Made by a program: the position numbers and the translations under genes | DNA from: Phycisphaerales bacterium | GTDB lineage: Bacteria; Planctomycetota; Phycisphaerae; UBA1845; Fen-1342 | Reading direction: 5' to 3' | Length of the DNA: 64,000 nucleotides | Assembly: GCA_016716475.1 (NCBI GenBank) | Contig: JADJWG010000002.1 | Location: 434,001-498,000, forward strand | Part shown: in pieces, positions 34,407-42,711 of the stretch | Layout: each line of letters begins with the position of its first letter | Position numbering within the stretch: position 1 is the stretch's first letter | The notes under the pieces: generated by a model | Told to the model about the DNA's origin: nothing | Databases searched by the model: none | Seen by the model: only the letters and a program-made list of their open reading frames with translations

Positions 34407-35234
34407 CTACGCGGTGCTGGGGGCGGTGCTGCTGCGCGGGTCGCCGGGGGCAGCCGGGCGGGCGACTACGGCGGCATAGATCCGCCGCGCTCCCGCGCGC
34501 CGCAGTACCTTGGACACTTCCACAACCGTCGCCCCCGTGACGAGCAGATTGTCGATGATACACACCACACGACCGGACACATCGGGCTTCGGCCAGGGCG
34601 GCAGGTACCACGGCGCCGGTCCGAAGCAGCCCCGCACATTCTCAAAGCGTGCGCTCTTCGTCGGCTGCGCGGTCTGGCTGGGCCCATGCTTCGCGCGGCG
34701 CACCAACCGGACGACCCGGACCCCGATTCGCCGGCCGAGTTCTACCGTGAGGACGGCGGCATGATCACAAGGCCGCTGCGAGCGGCGCAGCCAGTGCATC
34801 GGCACCGGCACAAGTGTGTCGATCTCCGTACCCCAGGGCGCATTTTTCAGGGCGGTCGCCAGCAGATCCACCAGGAATGACACTGGCCGCTCATCCCCGC
34901 GGTACTTCAGGCCGGTGAGCATGCTGCGCAACACAGGCGTATAAGGCCCGACGCGCACGACCCCGGCGAGATTCCAGAAGTACTCCGTGCGGCAGCGCGC
35001 GCAGCCGTCGGAATGGATCGCCGCGGGGGGCACGGTGCGGCCGCAGTGCGCGCAGGCCGGCGCTGCGAGATAAGCCGTCGCCGCCACACGGCAGGTTGGG
35101 CAGACCACCCCTTGCTCGCACGGGATCCAGGCGGCACACGCGGCACAGGTCTGTGGGAGGACCGCATCGAGTACAGCGCTGGGGAACGACCGCAGCCATG
35201 GCACACGCATTGCCCAGTCAAACCGCGTAGCCAT
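34407..35234 (-). CDS. comF: ComF-family phosphoribosyltransferase-like protein
   Basis: A 275-residue protein of the ComF/GntX family. The N-terminal zinc-ribbon region has CxxC pairs (TCAACAAW, VCPTCR, ACAHCGR, GCARCR). The phosphoribosyltransferase fold carries VPVPMHWLRRSQRPCDHAAVLTVEL and the PRPP loop IIDNLLVTGATVVEV (about 226-240). Most family members read DDVLTTGAT here; this one has Asn at position 229 and Val at 232, so PRPP binding may be changed. In competent bacteria ComF supports DNA uptake; elsewhere the role is unclear. Start ATG 35234 avoids a 96-residue unlikely extension. It is 46 bp downstream of xseB on the same strand. Confidence 0.88.
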   Translation of the reverse strand: MATRFDWAMRVPWLRSFPSAVLDAVLPQTCAACAAWIPCEQGVVCPTCRVAATAYLAAPACAHCGRTVPPAAIHSDGCARCRTEYFWNLAGVVRVGPYTPVLRSMLTGLKYRGDERPVSFLVDLLATALKNAPWGTEIDTLVPVPMHWLRRSQRPCDHAAVLTVELGRRIGVRVVRLVRRAKHGPSQTAQPTKSARFENVRGCFGPAPWYLPPWPKPDVSGRVVCIIDNLLVTGATVVEVSKVLRRAGARRIYAAVVARPAAPGDPRSSTAPSTA

Positions 35235-35280
35235 GTGCCCAATCCCCGTCGCAATGGTTGTGCGCTTGCGGCCGCGCCGC

Positions 35281-35574
35281 TCAAACGTCGTCCGGCGAGT
35301 CCGAATCACCGGACTCGCCCTCTGTTCCCCCCGCATCCGGCGGGGCCACGAAATCGCTGAGTTCCGCCCGCCCGGTGGCGTCGAGCTGGATTTTCTGAAT
35401 TCGTAGCTCGGCGGTCTCGAGGATTTGTCGACAGTGGGCCGCGAGCTGCATCGCCTCTTCATAGCGTGCGATGGATTCTTCGACACCGATTTCACCGGCC
35501 TCCATCGCTTCGACGATGGCATCGAGCCGGGTCAGGGCCTCTTCGAACTTGAGCTTGCGGATGGATTTGTTCAT
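35281..35574 (-). CDS. xseB: exodeoxyribonuclease VII small subunit
   Basis: A 97-residue helical protein. KLKFEEALTRLDAIVEAMEAGEIGVEESIARYEEAMQLAAHCRQIL matches the XseB pattern (FEEAL..LE.IV..LE.G...LEE....YE.G..L...C). It binds several-to-one to XseA to form exonuclease VII, which degrades single-stranded DNA. An acidic tail (GGTEGESGDSDSPDD) lengthens it beyond the usual 80 residues or so. xseA is not in the window. The start at ATG 35574 is where the family homology begins. Confidence 0.92.
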   Translation of the reverse strand: MNKSIRKLKFEEALTRLDAIVEAMEAGEIGVEESIARYEEAMQLAAHCRQILETAELRIQKIQLDATGRAELSDFVAPPDAGGTEGESGDSDSPDDV

Positions 35575-35922
35575 GCGTGCCTCGTGCCGAGCCGGCCGGA
35601 AACGGGCAGACGCGTTCGCGACCTCAGCCCGCAAGCCACCATGATCGTGCGGCACCGGTTGGGGTCAAGAGGTAAGTTGACGGGATCGTGGTGCGTTGGG
35701 GCCAGGATGACCCTGCGGCATGGGGGATAAGCCTAGGGTACGCGTCCGGACCCGCCGGGGCGAGATTCGGTTTTGACAACCGCCCGGGCTTCTTTCATAC
35801 TCGCTCGCCGCGACTTGCGCGGGCTTCACGGCCAGTGCGGCTGTGCGTCCCTGCCGGGTTAACGGCCGCGCCGGGTGGTTTCTCTGGCGCGTTTCACAGC
35901 GGGCATGTGAAGGAGTTGATGA
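35575..35922. other. 348-bp divergent intergenic region
   Basis: This lies between xseB (minus) and the BRCT-protein gene (plus). It holds the good promoter at 35773-35801; otherwise I see no repeats or RNA genes. Confidence 0.5.
35773..35801 (+). promoter_or_regulatory. sigma-70-like promoter of the BRCT-protein gene
   Basis: A consensus -35 TTGACA (35773-35778), an ideal 17-bp spacer and -10 CATACT (35796-35801), about 120 bp before the start at 35923. This is the best housekeeping promoter match in the window. Confidence 0.6.
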
Positions 35923-37332
35923 ATGGCCGGTCGTCCCGTGTCGGTGCAGGGCTCATCGAGTGGCCTGCTGTACGGTCTGATCACGTTCGCGATCCTGACC
36001 GTGATCGCCCTGGCTCTTTTCATCCTGCAATTCACCGGCAACCAGAAGCTGCGGAGCGAAGCCGAGGGGCTGCGCCGGCAGTTGGCGGCGGCCGGCCAGG
36101 CGCCCTCGTACTACCTCAACGAGGCGCAGGCCCGCGGTGTGGGTGCTGTCCAGGTCATGGGCGACGACCTGCGGGCCCTCGCGACGTTGATCAGCGGTAA
36201 TCCCGAAGACCTGCGGCCGCGGTTGGCGGACCAGGTTCAGCAGACGCTCGTGGGAGTTGCGGCCGCACACCCGGGGCAGATCAACCCGGGCGATACGCTG
36301 CTGACCGTGGTGGGCAACCTTGCGACGTCGCTTCGTCAGGCCCGTGACCAGGCGGAGAGCTTCCAGATCGTCATGCGCGATTTAGAAGCGGACAAGGAGA
36401 GTTTGACGCAGCAAATGCGCACGCGCGATATGGAGTTCGGCACCGCGGTCAGCACGTTGGGCGCCCAGTTGCAGCAGGCCCAGCAGGAAAAGACCACCGC
36501 GCTCGGCCAGAAGGATCAGCAGCTCGCCGCCCTCCAACGCGAGGTTGACGCCAGCAACGCCCAGCTCCAGACACTGATCCGCGAGGGCAACACGCGCGTG
36601 CGTGATTTCGAGATTCTGGTGGGCCAGCGCGACACGCAGATCGCCGCTTTGCTCGACCAGATCCGGCAACTCAAAGGCCCCGGCGCGCTCGATCCGCGCT
36701 CGGTGCTGACGAAGGCGGACGGCCGCATCGAGCGGGCGATACCCGGCAGCGACATCGTATACATCAACCTCGGATCGCGTGACCGGGTGAAGGCGGGCAT
36801 GGGCTTCGAGGTCTACTCGCCGACGCGCGGGGTTTCGGACTCGCTGCGGGGGCATGCCTCGCTCGAAGTGGTGACGGTCATGGAGATGAGCGCCGAGTGC
36901 CGGGTCACGCGGCGTGATCCGATTCAGCCGATTCTCGAAGGCGACACGGTTGTCAACATCGCGTACGAGCGTAACCGCAAGCCGAAATTCGTAGTGCGGG
37001 GTGATTTCGACCTCGATTTTGACGGCAACGTGGACATCAATGGTGTGGACCAGGTGATCGCGATCATCCGTGAGTGGGGCGGTCAGGTCGTCGAAGAGAT
37101 CGACGAGTCGGTCGATTACGTGATTGTTGGCGTGGCGCCGGGTGGGCCAGACGTGGCCGCGACGGTTGGTGCGAGCGCAGCCGTGCGAGAACAGGCGATC
37201 CAGGCGGAGTTGGCCCGCTCTCGATATCGCGGGTTAATCGAGCGGGCACAGAAAACCGGCATCCCCGTGATCACACAGAACCAGTTCCTGTACCTGATGG
37301 GGTATAGCGGTCCCGGGTCGGTCACGCCGTAA
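35923..37332 (+). CDS. membrane-anchored coiled-coil protein with C-terminal BRCT-like domain
   Basis: A 469-residue protein. One membrane helix lies near the N-terminus (about 15-38, LLYGLITFAILTVIALALFILQ), followed by coiled coil (about 40-60 and 140-250). A beta-rich domain (about 260-348: SDIVYINLGSRDRVKAGMGFEVYSP to ILEGDTVVNIAY) resembles the C-terminal module of FlgT-like proteins. The end (about 354-462) has a BRCT-like pattern: KFVVRGDFDLDF, then IIREWGGQVVEEIDESVDYVIVG, then GIPVITQNQFLYLMG. BRCT domains normally bind phosphoproteins or DNA ends, which is unexpected on a membrane protein. A D363-x-D365-x-D367-G calcium-loop-like insert (with D371) sits between its first strand and helix. 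Function unknown. Confidence 0.75.
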   Translation: MAGRPVSVQGSSSGLLYGLITFAILTVIALALFILQFTGNQKLRSEAEGLRRQLAAAGQAPSYYLNEAQARGVGAVQVMGDDLRALATLISGNPEDLRPRLADQVQQTLVGVAAAHPGQINPGDTLLTVVGNLATSLRQARDQAESFQIVMRDLEADKESLTQQMRTRDMEFGTAVSTLGAQLQQAQQEKTTALGQKDQQLAALQREVDASNAQLQTLIREGNTRVRDFEILVGQRDTQIAALLDQIRQLKGPGALDPRSVLTKADGRIERAIPGSDIVYINLGSRDRVKAGMGFEVYSPTRGVSDSLRGHASLEVVTVMEMSAECRVTRRDPIQPILEGDTVVNIAYERNRKPKFVVRGDFDLDFDGNVDINGVDQVIAIIREWGGQVVEEIDESVDYVIVGVAPGGPDVAATVGASAAVREQAIQAELARSRYRGLIERAQKTGIPVITQNQFLYLMGYSGPGSVTP

Positions 37333-37411
37333 AGCAGCGCTGAGTCGACGGGCAAAGCCCTGAACCGACAGGAGAGAGTCTGGAAGGGGGGTGCGGACCT
37401 AACCGATTCCC

Positions 37412-38065
37412 CTACGGCGATGGGGGCAATTGGACCCGGCACACGCTTTGCGCCGACACCACCCGTTTCGTGAGGTAGTCGACGAAAGTCACACGAACGG
37501 TCACTTCGGGGTTCGCCGGTGGGGCGGCGGGCCAGGGGCAACGGATGGTGTAATGCCCCGTCAGTAATTTACCGTGCCAGTACTTCCCGCATTCGTCGAC
37601 CGGGATGAAGTACTCACCCAGCAGTTGGCCGCCTGGAGCCGCGAGGTCATAAAGCTGGATGCGGATGTCGCCCGCGACTTTCACGACGTCGCCATCGCGG
37701 TCGATCGGGCGGAGATAGACCGTCACACCGTCGTCGCCCGGCTGGCCGTCGTAATTGGCGCCGCCCGTCAGGCGATCAATGACGATTTCCTCGGGGTAGA
37801 ACACACGCCGCAGGTCGTCTTCGGTTATGGAGCGGGCTACCCGGAGCTGGCTGTGCAGTTCGGCGATGGTCGCCTGCTGAGCGACAAGCTGTTGCGATTG
37901 CTGCTGGTTGCGGGTTCGCAGGTCAGCGAGTTCGCGCTGGACGGGATCTTCGCCCGTGGCGACACAGCCCGTGACCAGCCAGGCGGTGCCGCTGGCGAAC
38001 ATGACCCCCCAAGCCAGACCGGACCAGCGGGAGCGCGCCCCTGGGCTGGTTGCCGCCGTGTCCAC
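37412..38065 (-). CDS. predicted lipoprotein with coiled coil and beta domain
   Basis: A 217-residue lipoprotein. The start is GTG 38065 because AAGGAGG lies 7 nt upstream; a longer ATG frame would overlap clpP. Signal: WSGLAWGVMFASGTAWLVTGC with lipid Cys 34, then a short coiled coil (VQRELADLRTRNQQQSQQLV), then a beta-sandwich-like domain (TVYLRPIDRDGDVVKVAGDIRIQLYDL to VTVRVTFVDYLTKRVV). I do not recognise the family. It lies 19 bp downstream of clpP on the same strand, so it is probably part of the tig-clpP-clpP transcript, although it should be exported. Confidence 0.75.
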   Translation of the reverse strand: MDTAATSPGARSRWSGLAWGVMFASGTAWLVTGCVATGEDPVQRELADLRTRNQQQSQQLVAQQATIAELHSQLRVARSITEDDLRRVFYPEEIVIDRLTGGANYDGQPGDDGVTVYLRPIDRDGDVVKVAGDIRIQLYDLAAPGGQLLGEYFIPVDECGKYWHGKLLTGHYTIRCPWPAAPPANPEVTVRVTFVDYLTKRVVSAQSVCRVQLPPSP

Positions 38066-38084
38066 GCCGAACCTCCTTGCTGCG

Positions 38085-38708
38085 CTACTCGACCGGGGGG
38101 GCCGAAGTCGTTTCGGGCATGGCCTTGAGAATCTTGTCGGCCAGACCGTACGACACCGCCTGCTCCGCGTCCATCCAATTGTTGCGGTCGCAATCGTCGG
38201 TGATTTGTTCCAGGGTCTTGCCCGTGTGCCGCGCCAGAACCTCGTAGAGCTGCTTCTGCGTCCGGACCATCTCGTCAATCTCGATCTTAATGTCGGTCGC
38301 CGTGCCCCGCGAGCCGCCCAACGGCTGGTGGATCATCACCCGGCCGTGCGGCAACACGAAGCGTTTGCCGGGCGTCCCGGCCGCAGCGAGCACGGCCGCC
38401 ATACTGGCTGCCATGCCAATGACGTAGGTTGCCACGGGGCAGGGGAGGAACTGCATGGTATCGTAGATGCCCATCCCGCTGTACACCGCGCCGCCGGGCG
38501 AGTTGATGTACAGGTGGATATCCGCTTTGCGATCCTCGTTGGCGAGGAACAGCATCTGGGCAATGACCACGTTCGAGAGGTGGTCCGACACCTCGTCGCC
38601 CAGGAAGATGATGCGGTCCTTGAGGAGCCGCGAATAGATGTCGTAAGCTCGCTCCGCCCGACCCTCGCGCTCCACCACGATCGGGATTAACGTTTGCGCT
38701 CTCGTCAT
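38085..38708 (-). CDS. clpP: ClpP-family protease subunit with Ser-His-Asn triad
   Basis: A 207-residue ClpP. The nucleophile is S102 (GMAASMAAVLAA) and the histidine is H127 (HGRVMIHQP). The third triad position, normally Asp in the motif R-D-x-F/Y, is N176 here (DRNNWMDAEQA). Ser-His-Asn triads are known from some ClpP paralogues, such as Listeria ClpP1, which work best in a mixed ring with a second ClpP. Start ATG 38708 was used; an upstream in-frame ATG would extend it by about 13 residues. It lies 35 bp downstream of a second clpP with a normal triad, so mixed 14-mers are likely. Confidence 0.93.
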   Translation of the reverse strand: MTRAQTLIPIVVEREGRAERAYDIYSRLLKDRIIFLGDEVSDHLSNVVIAQMLFLANEDRKADIHLYINSPGGAVYSGMGIYDTMQFLPCPVATYVIGMAASMAAVLAAAGTPGKRFVLPHGRVMIHQPLGGSRGTATDIKIEIDEMVRTQKQLYEVLARHTGKTLEQITDDCDRNNWMDAEQAVSYGLADKILKAMPETTSAPPVE

Positions 38709-38743
38709 GCTTTGGCCGCCTTTCACTGCCTGCCCCGGGCGGG

Positions 38744-39382
38744 TCATTTCTTTTTCTTTTCCAGCCGGCTTTCTTCGAGGATCTCGTCGATCAAGCCGTA
38801 CTCCTTGGCCTCGGCCGCGCTCATGTAGCGATCGCGCTCGATATCCCGGGCGACTCGCTCCTGCGGCTGCCCGGTGTGCTCCGAGAGGATCGCCAGCATG
38901 GTCTGCTTCACGCGCATGATCTCGTCGGCCTGGATGCGCATGTCGGCCGCCTGCCCGCCGATGTAACCCCACGGCTGGTGAATCATCACCTTTGCGTGTG
39001 GCAGCGCGAAGCGCTTGCCCTTCGTGCCGGCCGCGAGAATCAGAGCCGCGCCACTCGACGCGCCCCCGACGCAATACGTTGCGATCTCGCAGTTCAGGAA
39101 CCGCATGGTGTCGTAAATCGCCAGCGTGTCGTCGATGTCGCCGCCCGGGCAGTTGATGTACAGGTGGATGTCCTGGTCGCGCTTGATCGACTGCAAGTAC
39201 AGCATGCTCTTGATCACGTGCGAGCAGACCGTGCTGCCATTGATCGTAATCTGCGGGTCCAGCGGCAGGTCCAGAAAAATAATGCGGTTCTCCAGCAGGA
39301 GCTCGTTCAGCCCCATCTGCCGCCAGGCCTGCATCCCGCCTCCCTGGGCCTTGAAGCGCTCGTGGTCCGGCCAGTACGCCAT
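38744..39382 (-). CDS. clpP: ATP-dependent Clp protease proteolytic subunit, canonical triad
   Basis: A 212-residue ClpP with S110 (GGASSGAALILAAG), H135 (KVMIHQPWGYIGG) and D184 (ERDRYMSAAEA). The extended N-terminus (MAYWPDHERFKAQGGGMQAW) differs from Escherichia ClpP and may change the axial gate. A lysine-rich tail follows. It cleaves unfolded proteins delivered by a Clp ATPase. The usual downstream clpX is absent; instead a second clpP follows. It lies 57 bp downstream of tig on the same strand, the classical tig-clpP order. Confidence 0.95.
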   Translation of the reverse strand: MAYWPDHERFKAQGGGMQAWRQMGLNELLLENRIIFLDLPLDPQITINGSTVCSHVIKSMLYLQSIKRDQDIHLYINCPGGDIDDTLAIYDTMRFLNCEIATYCVGGASSGAALILAAGTKGKRFALPHAKVMIHQPWGYIGGQAADMRIQADEIMRVKQTMLAILSEHTGQPQERVARDIERDRYMSAAEAKEYGLIDEILEESRLEKKKK

Positions 39383-39439
39383 GCGTTCTCCTTGTCCGGC
39401 CGCGGGCCCGGTGGGCGCCCACGGCAGCCGACCCGTGAC

Positions 39440-40897
39440 CTAAGCCGGCTCGCTCGCCGGCGCCGCTGCGGCCACGTCCTGAATATCGGCCTCGGCCAAT
39501 AACTCGGCCACACACTTACCATGCCGCAGCTCTTCAACCAGTTGGTCGAGCAGACCGCGGGTCTGCAGATCATCGCGGATGCGGTCGAAGCGCTGCCCGT
39601 AGCTGCGGGCGATCCGGGCAATCTCCGCGTTCACCTCTTCATCGGTCACTTCGATGCCGCGGTCTTCCGCAATCTTGGCCATGATGAAGGCCAGCTTCAA
39701 CTCGGTTCGGACCTCGTCCTGGGCCGACGTCCGCAGTGCGTCGATCCGCGCTTCCACCTCGGACATCGGGATGCCGCGCTGGTGCAGGTCGATCACCTTG
39801 CGCATGACCGCCCGGTCCACCTGGCGGGCGGAGAAACCCTCCGGCAGGTCGAGCTGCGTTTTCTCCAGCAGGTACTGTTCCACCTGCCCGCGCCGCGCGC
39901 TTTGCACCAGCCGGTCGCGCTCTGCCTCGAGCTGGTCCTTCATGTAGCTCAGTGCTTCGGCTTCATTGTCGAAGCCCCAGTCCTTGAGAAAGGCGTCGAG
40001 TTCCACCGGCACCAGCCGCTTCACCTCGTGGATGCGGAAGGTGAAGGTGCCGGACTTGCCGCGCAGGTCGGTGCGTTCGTAGTCGTCCGGAATCGTGCAC
40101 TCGGTTTCACGCACCTCGCCTGCGGCCGCACCACGCAGCGCTTCGCCGAGATTCATCAGCGTGACCCCGTCCAGCCGGGACGGCCGCACGCCGAGGACGA
40201 CGTTATCCTCGGTTTTCACCTCCTGCCCGTCCACGGTCAGCGTCACGTCGGCGATGACCTGGTCGTCCGACTCGGTGGCAGGGCCGCTCACCGGTTCCAT
40301 GCGCCCCTGGATCTTCCGCCGCTTGAGCAGTTCCTCGGCGGCCATTTCGTCCGTGATCGTGACGGTGGGATTGCGGACCGGGATGCCCTTCAATTCCGGC
40401 AACTCGAATTGCGGGCGCAGCTCAACCTCGCACACGTAAGTAAAGTCGCCGTCTTCCGGCAACTTGAACGTCGTGAGCGCCTGGCCGATGTCGACCAGCT
40501 TGTCACCACCTTCGGCGGCAATCCGGAACAGCGGATCACCGAGCGGCTCAATCTTCTCTTTGTCCACCGCCGCGTAGAACGACTGCCCGACCACCATGGT
40601 CTTGAGGGATTCACGCACATCCGCCCCGAAACGCTTCTCGACGAGTTGCCGCGGCGCGCGGCCCTTGCGGAAGCCGGGCACGAACGCGTCGTGCATCAGT
40701 TCGTCATAATTGTGCTGCATGTGCGCGGTGATCACTTCGGCAGGGACCGTGACGGTCAGCTCCTTACGGAGCATACCGACGTCCCGGGCAGTCGCCTGCA
40801 CGGCGCTCTTCAGCTCCTCGAGCAGCTTCTCTGAGCGCGCCTCGTATTTCTCCAGCGCTTCCGGGTCCACGCCCGGAACCTGGCCGATTGAATCCAT
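39440..40897 (-). CDS. tig: trigger factor
   Basis: A 485-residue ribosome-associated chaperone and prolyl isomerase. The ribosome-binding tail has GFRKGRAPRQLVEKRFG, a variant of the G-F-R-x-G-x-x-P signature. The FKBP-like domain follows (SDDQVIADVTLTVDGQEV to SGTFTFRIHEVKRLVPVELD), then the long helical C-terminal arms (LPEGFSARQVDRAVMRKVIDLHQRGIPMSE). Start ATG 40897 (MDSIGQVPGV) has GGAGA upstream and an extra N-terminal helix of about 35 residues before the standard domain. An alanine-rich tail closes the protein. It heads the tig-clpP-clpP transcript. Confidence 0.95.
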   Translation of the reverse strand: MDSIGQVPGVDPEALEKYEARSEKLLEELKSAVQATARDVGMLRKELTVTVPAEVITAHMQHNYDELMHDAFVPGFRKGRAPRQLVEKRFGADVRESLKTMVVGQSFYAAVDKEKIEPLGDPLFRIAAEGGDKLVDIGQALTTFKLPEDGDFTYVCEVELRPQFELPELKGIPVRNPTVTITDEMAAEELLKRRKIQGRMEPVSGPATESDDQVIADVTLTVDGQEVKTEDNVVLGVRPSRLDGVTLMNLGEALRGAAAGEVRETECTIPDDYERTDLRGKSGTFTFRIHEVKRLVPVELDAFLKDWGFDNEAEALSYMKDQLEAERDRLVQSARRGQVEQYLLEKTQLDLPEGFSARQVDRAVMRKVIDLHQRGIPMSEVEARIDALRTSAQDEVRTELKLAFIMAKIAEDRGIEVTDEEVNAEIARIARSYGQRFDRIRDDLQTRGLLDQLVEELRHGKCVAELLAEADIQDVAAAAPASEPA

Positions 40898-41027
40898 ACC
40901 TGTCTCCGTCTGACTGTTGCGGATTACATCCGCCGATGAGGTCGCGGCTCGGGCGACCCCCGAGGCCGAAGGGGCGACGCGGAGGACTTCCGGTGGCACC
41001 CGCGAAATTGTCACGCTGGCGCGAAAC

Positions 41028-41231
41028 TCAGAAGAAACCGCCGCTGCTCTGCAAAGGTTGCAACGCGCCGCCGAGCAGGAGACTGACGATCAGCGACAGC
41101 AGAGACGCGAGGAAGCTGGTAAACAGACTCGCGAAGTCCACCAGTTCGAAGCCCTGCAGGATGCCGAGCGTAGTTCCGCTCGAGCAGGCCGCGATCAGCC
41201 AGCGCTGTTTCCGATGCCAGAGTGCCAGCAT
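41028..41231 (-). CDS. small hydrophobic protein, 67 residues
   Basis: GAGGAG lies 8 nt before ATG 41231. The protein (MLALWHRKQRWLIAACSSGT, then a long hydrophobic stretch LFTSFLASLLSLIVSLLLGG) has a basic N-terminus and one or two membrane-spanning segments. The arrangement (basic N-terminus, SxG..LG motif, hydrophobic end) is similar to the 55-residue protein at 27166, though clear homology cannot be claimed. It lies between tig and the 41295-42419 gene on the same strand. Function unknown; the ribosome site and orientation are the main support. Confidence 0.5.
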   Translation of the reverse strand: MLALWHRKQRWLIAACSSGTTLGILQGFELVDFASLFTSFLASLLSLIVSLLLGGALQPLQSSGGFF

Positions 41232-41294
41232 TGCACACACTCCTCGCCGCGGACATTGCCGCAGCGTGTTCGAATCATAGTCCGTTCGCCGGAC

Positions 41295-42419
41295 TCACCG
41301 CTTGATCAATTCGACGTTGGCCCGCGGCAGGATGGCCTCGGCGCCGTCTTCGAAACGGACCTTCAGTACGCGTACCTTGGTTTCGCTTGGCAGTCGGACC
41401 AGTTCAACCGGCAGATCCACGCACTGCCCGATCCGTCCGAAGTAGGGGTCCCGGATCGCTCGTAATGGTGTACCTACTTGCAGGACGCTGTCCTCTTCCC
41501 CACCCACGGCCGCTGCGGCCGCCTTTTCATCCAGTGGGATGATGACTTCGGGGCGGATCACCCCCGCGCGGATCTGCGTCGCCCCGTTGATGCTGGCCGA
41601 CAGCCCGGTCCTTTTCTTCAACAGCTCGAAGGTCCCGTGTGCCATCCCGATACGACCGAAACCTTCGGTGATGACCAGCGTCACACCCAGCGATTCCTCG
41701 CCAGTAATGGCGACACCCAGCTCATAGCCGAGGAAGTCACGCAGATCCGCATCGTTCAGACCACCGCAGACAATTCCGCAAACCCCCGTCTCTGCTGCGG
41801 CTCGGACGGCTTCAGCCGTCACCAGACTGCCTCCGACGATGATCTTGCCGGCGTGCTGGGGCCGGATACGGTCTGCGTCCAGGATGTCGTCCGGCGACTC
41901 CGTGACGAGCACCAGTTCCCCGTGGGTCTCCCCCCCTATGCCGAAGATGCCCTGAATGAAGGTCCCGGTGATTTCCACCGTGGCCGACTCCTCGGGCTGG
42001 ACCGCAACCACCCGGCCGCGCGCGAAGGCAGTCTTCCGCAGGGCGGTGGGCTTGCCGCGGATAATCACTTGGCCGGTGATCTTGGAGATGGATTCAAGCG
42101 TGCCTTCGATGGGGGAGCGGATCTCGCTCTTGAATAAGCCGAAGAATCCCTTCGTGCGCGCAAACGGCTCATTTTCTCCGAGTGCTTCGCCCTCGCGCTT
42201 GAGCATGATTTCAGGCAATTCCTCAGGTGAAATACCGAGTTTGCCAACGACATTGATAGGTCGCACCTCGCCGGGAAGGTCGGTCTGTGCAACCACATCG
42301 GTGCCCGCGACCTCCTGGCCGACCTTGACCAGCACCTGTCCCTTCAACGGTAGCCGGCGCACCTTGCGGATGACCGTGCATTCGGCGACGGAGAGACCCG
42401 GTGTATACGCGTAACCCAT
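41295..42419 (-). CDS. conserved protein of unknown function with barrel-sandwich and KOW-like parts
   Basis: A 374-residue protein starting MGYAYTPGLSVAECTVIRKV. Recognisable blocks are GQVLVKVGQEVAGTDVVAQTDLPGEV (biotinyl/RnfC-like barrel-sandwich), FFGLFKSEIRSPIEGTLESISKITGQVIIRG (a second lipoyl-like half), GGSLVTAEAVRAAAETGVCGIVCGG with NDADLRDFLGYELGVAITGEE (an alpha/beta core), and a C-terminal KOW-like piece (GTPLRAIRDPYFGRIGQCVDLP). I believe it belongs to a widely conserved uncharacterised family, but I know no function. Start ATG 42419 begins the conserved part. It is divergent from aspS with 292 bp between them. Confidence 0.75.
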   Translation of the reverse strand: MGYAYTPGLSVAECTVIRKVRRLPLKGQVLVKVGQEVAGTDVVAQTDLPGEVRPINVVGKLGISPEELPEIMLKREGEALGENEPFARTKGFFGLFKSEIRSPIEGTLESISKITGQVIIRGKPTALRKTAFARGRVVAVQPEESATVEITGTFIQGIFGIGGETHGELVLVTESPDDILDADRIRPQHAGKIIVGGSLVTAEAVRAAAETGVCGIVCGGLNDADLRDFLGYELGVAITGEESLGVTLVITEGFGRIGMAHGTFELLKKRTGLSASINGATQIRAGVIRPEVIIPLDEKAAAAAVGGEEDSVLQVGTPLRAIRDPYFGRIGQCVDLPVELVRLPSETKVRVLKVRFEDGAEAILPRANVELIKR

Positions 42420-42711
42420 GCTGATTCCTGAAAAGCTGCGGGGCGGCCCGCTGTGCCCGGGCGCTAGGATGCCTGCCACTAGGCCGGGATGTTACGGTAA
42501 ACGCTCCGTCGGGGGTGTCAAGGTGCCTGCCGGCGGAGCCACCAATCGCCGTGCGCCGGATCGCAATGTGCCGGATTCGAACGGTACGGTGACGGCAACC
42601 GGGCGGGAGCGGCCCGGTGGCCCGGTGGCGGGCCGATTTGACCCGGGCGCGCAGCGCTCTGTACGATCCCTTGCTTCTGCGCCGTGAACCCGGCGCAGCG
42701 GAGGTCCTCGC

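Noticed and set aside
39521..40834. 437-codon plus-strand frame opposite tig
   Set aside because: It is antisense to the whole trigger factor; high GC makes such mirrors common. No ribosome site or domain.
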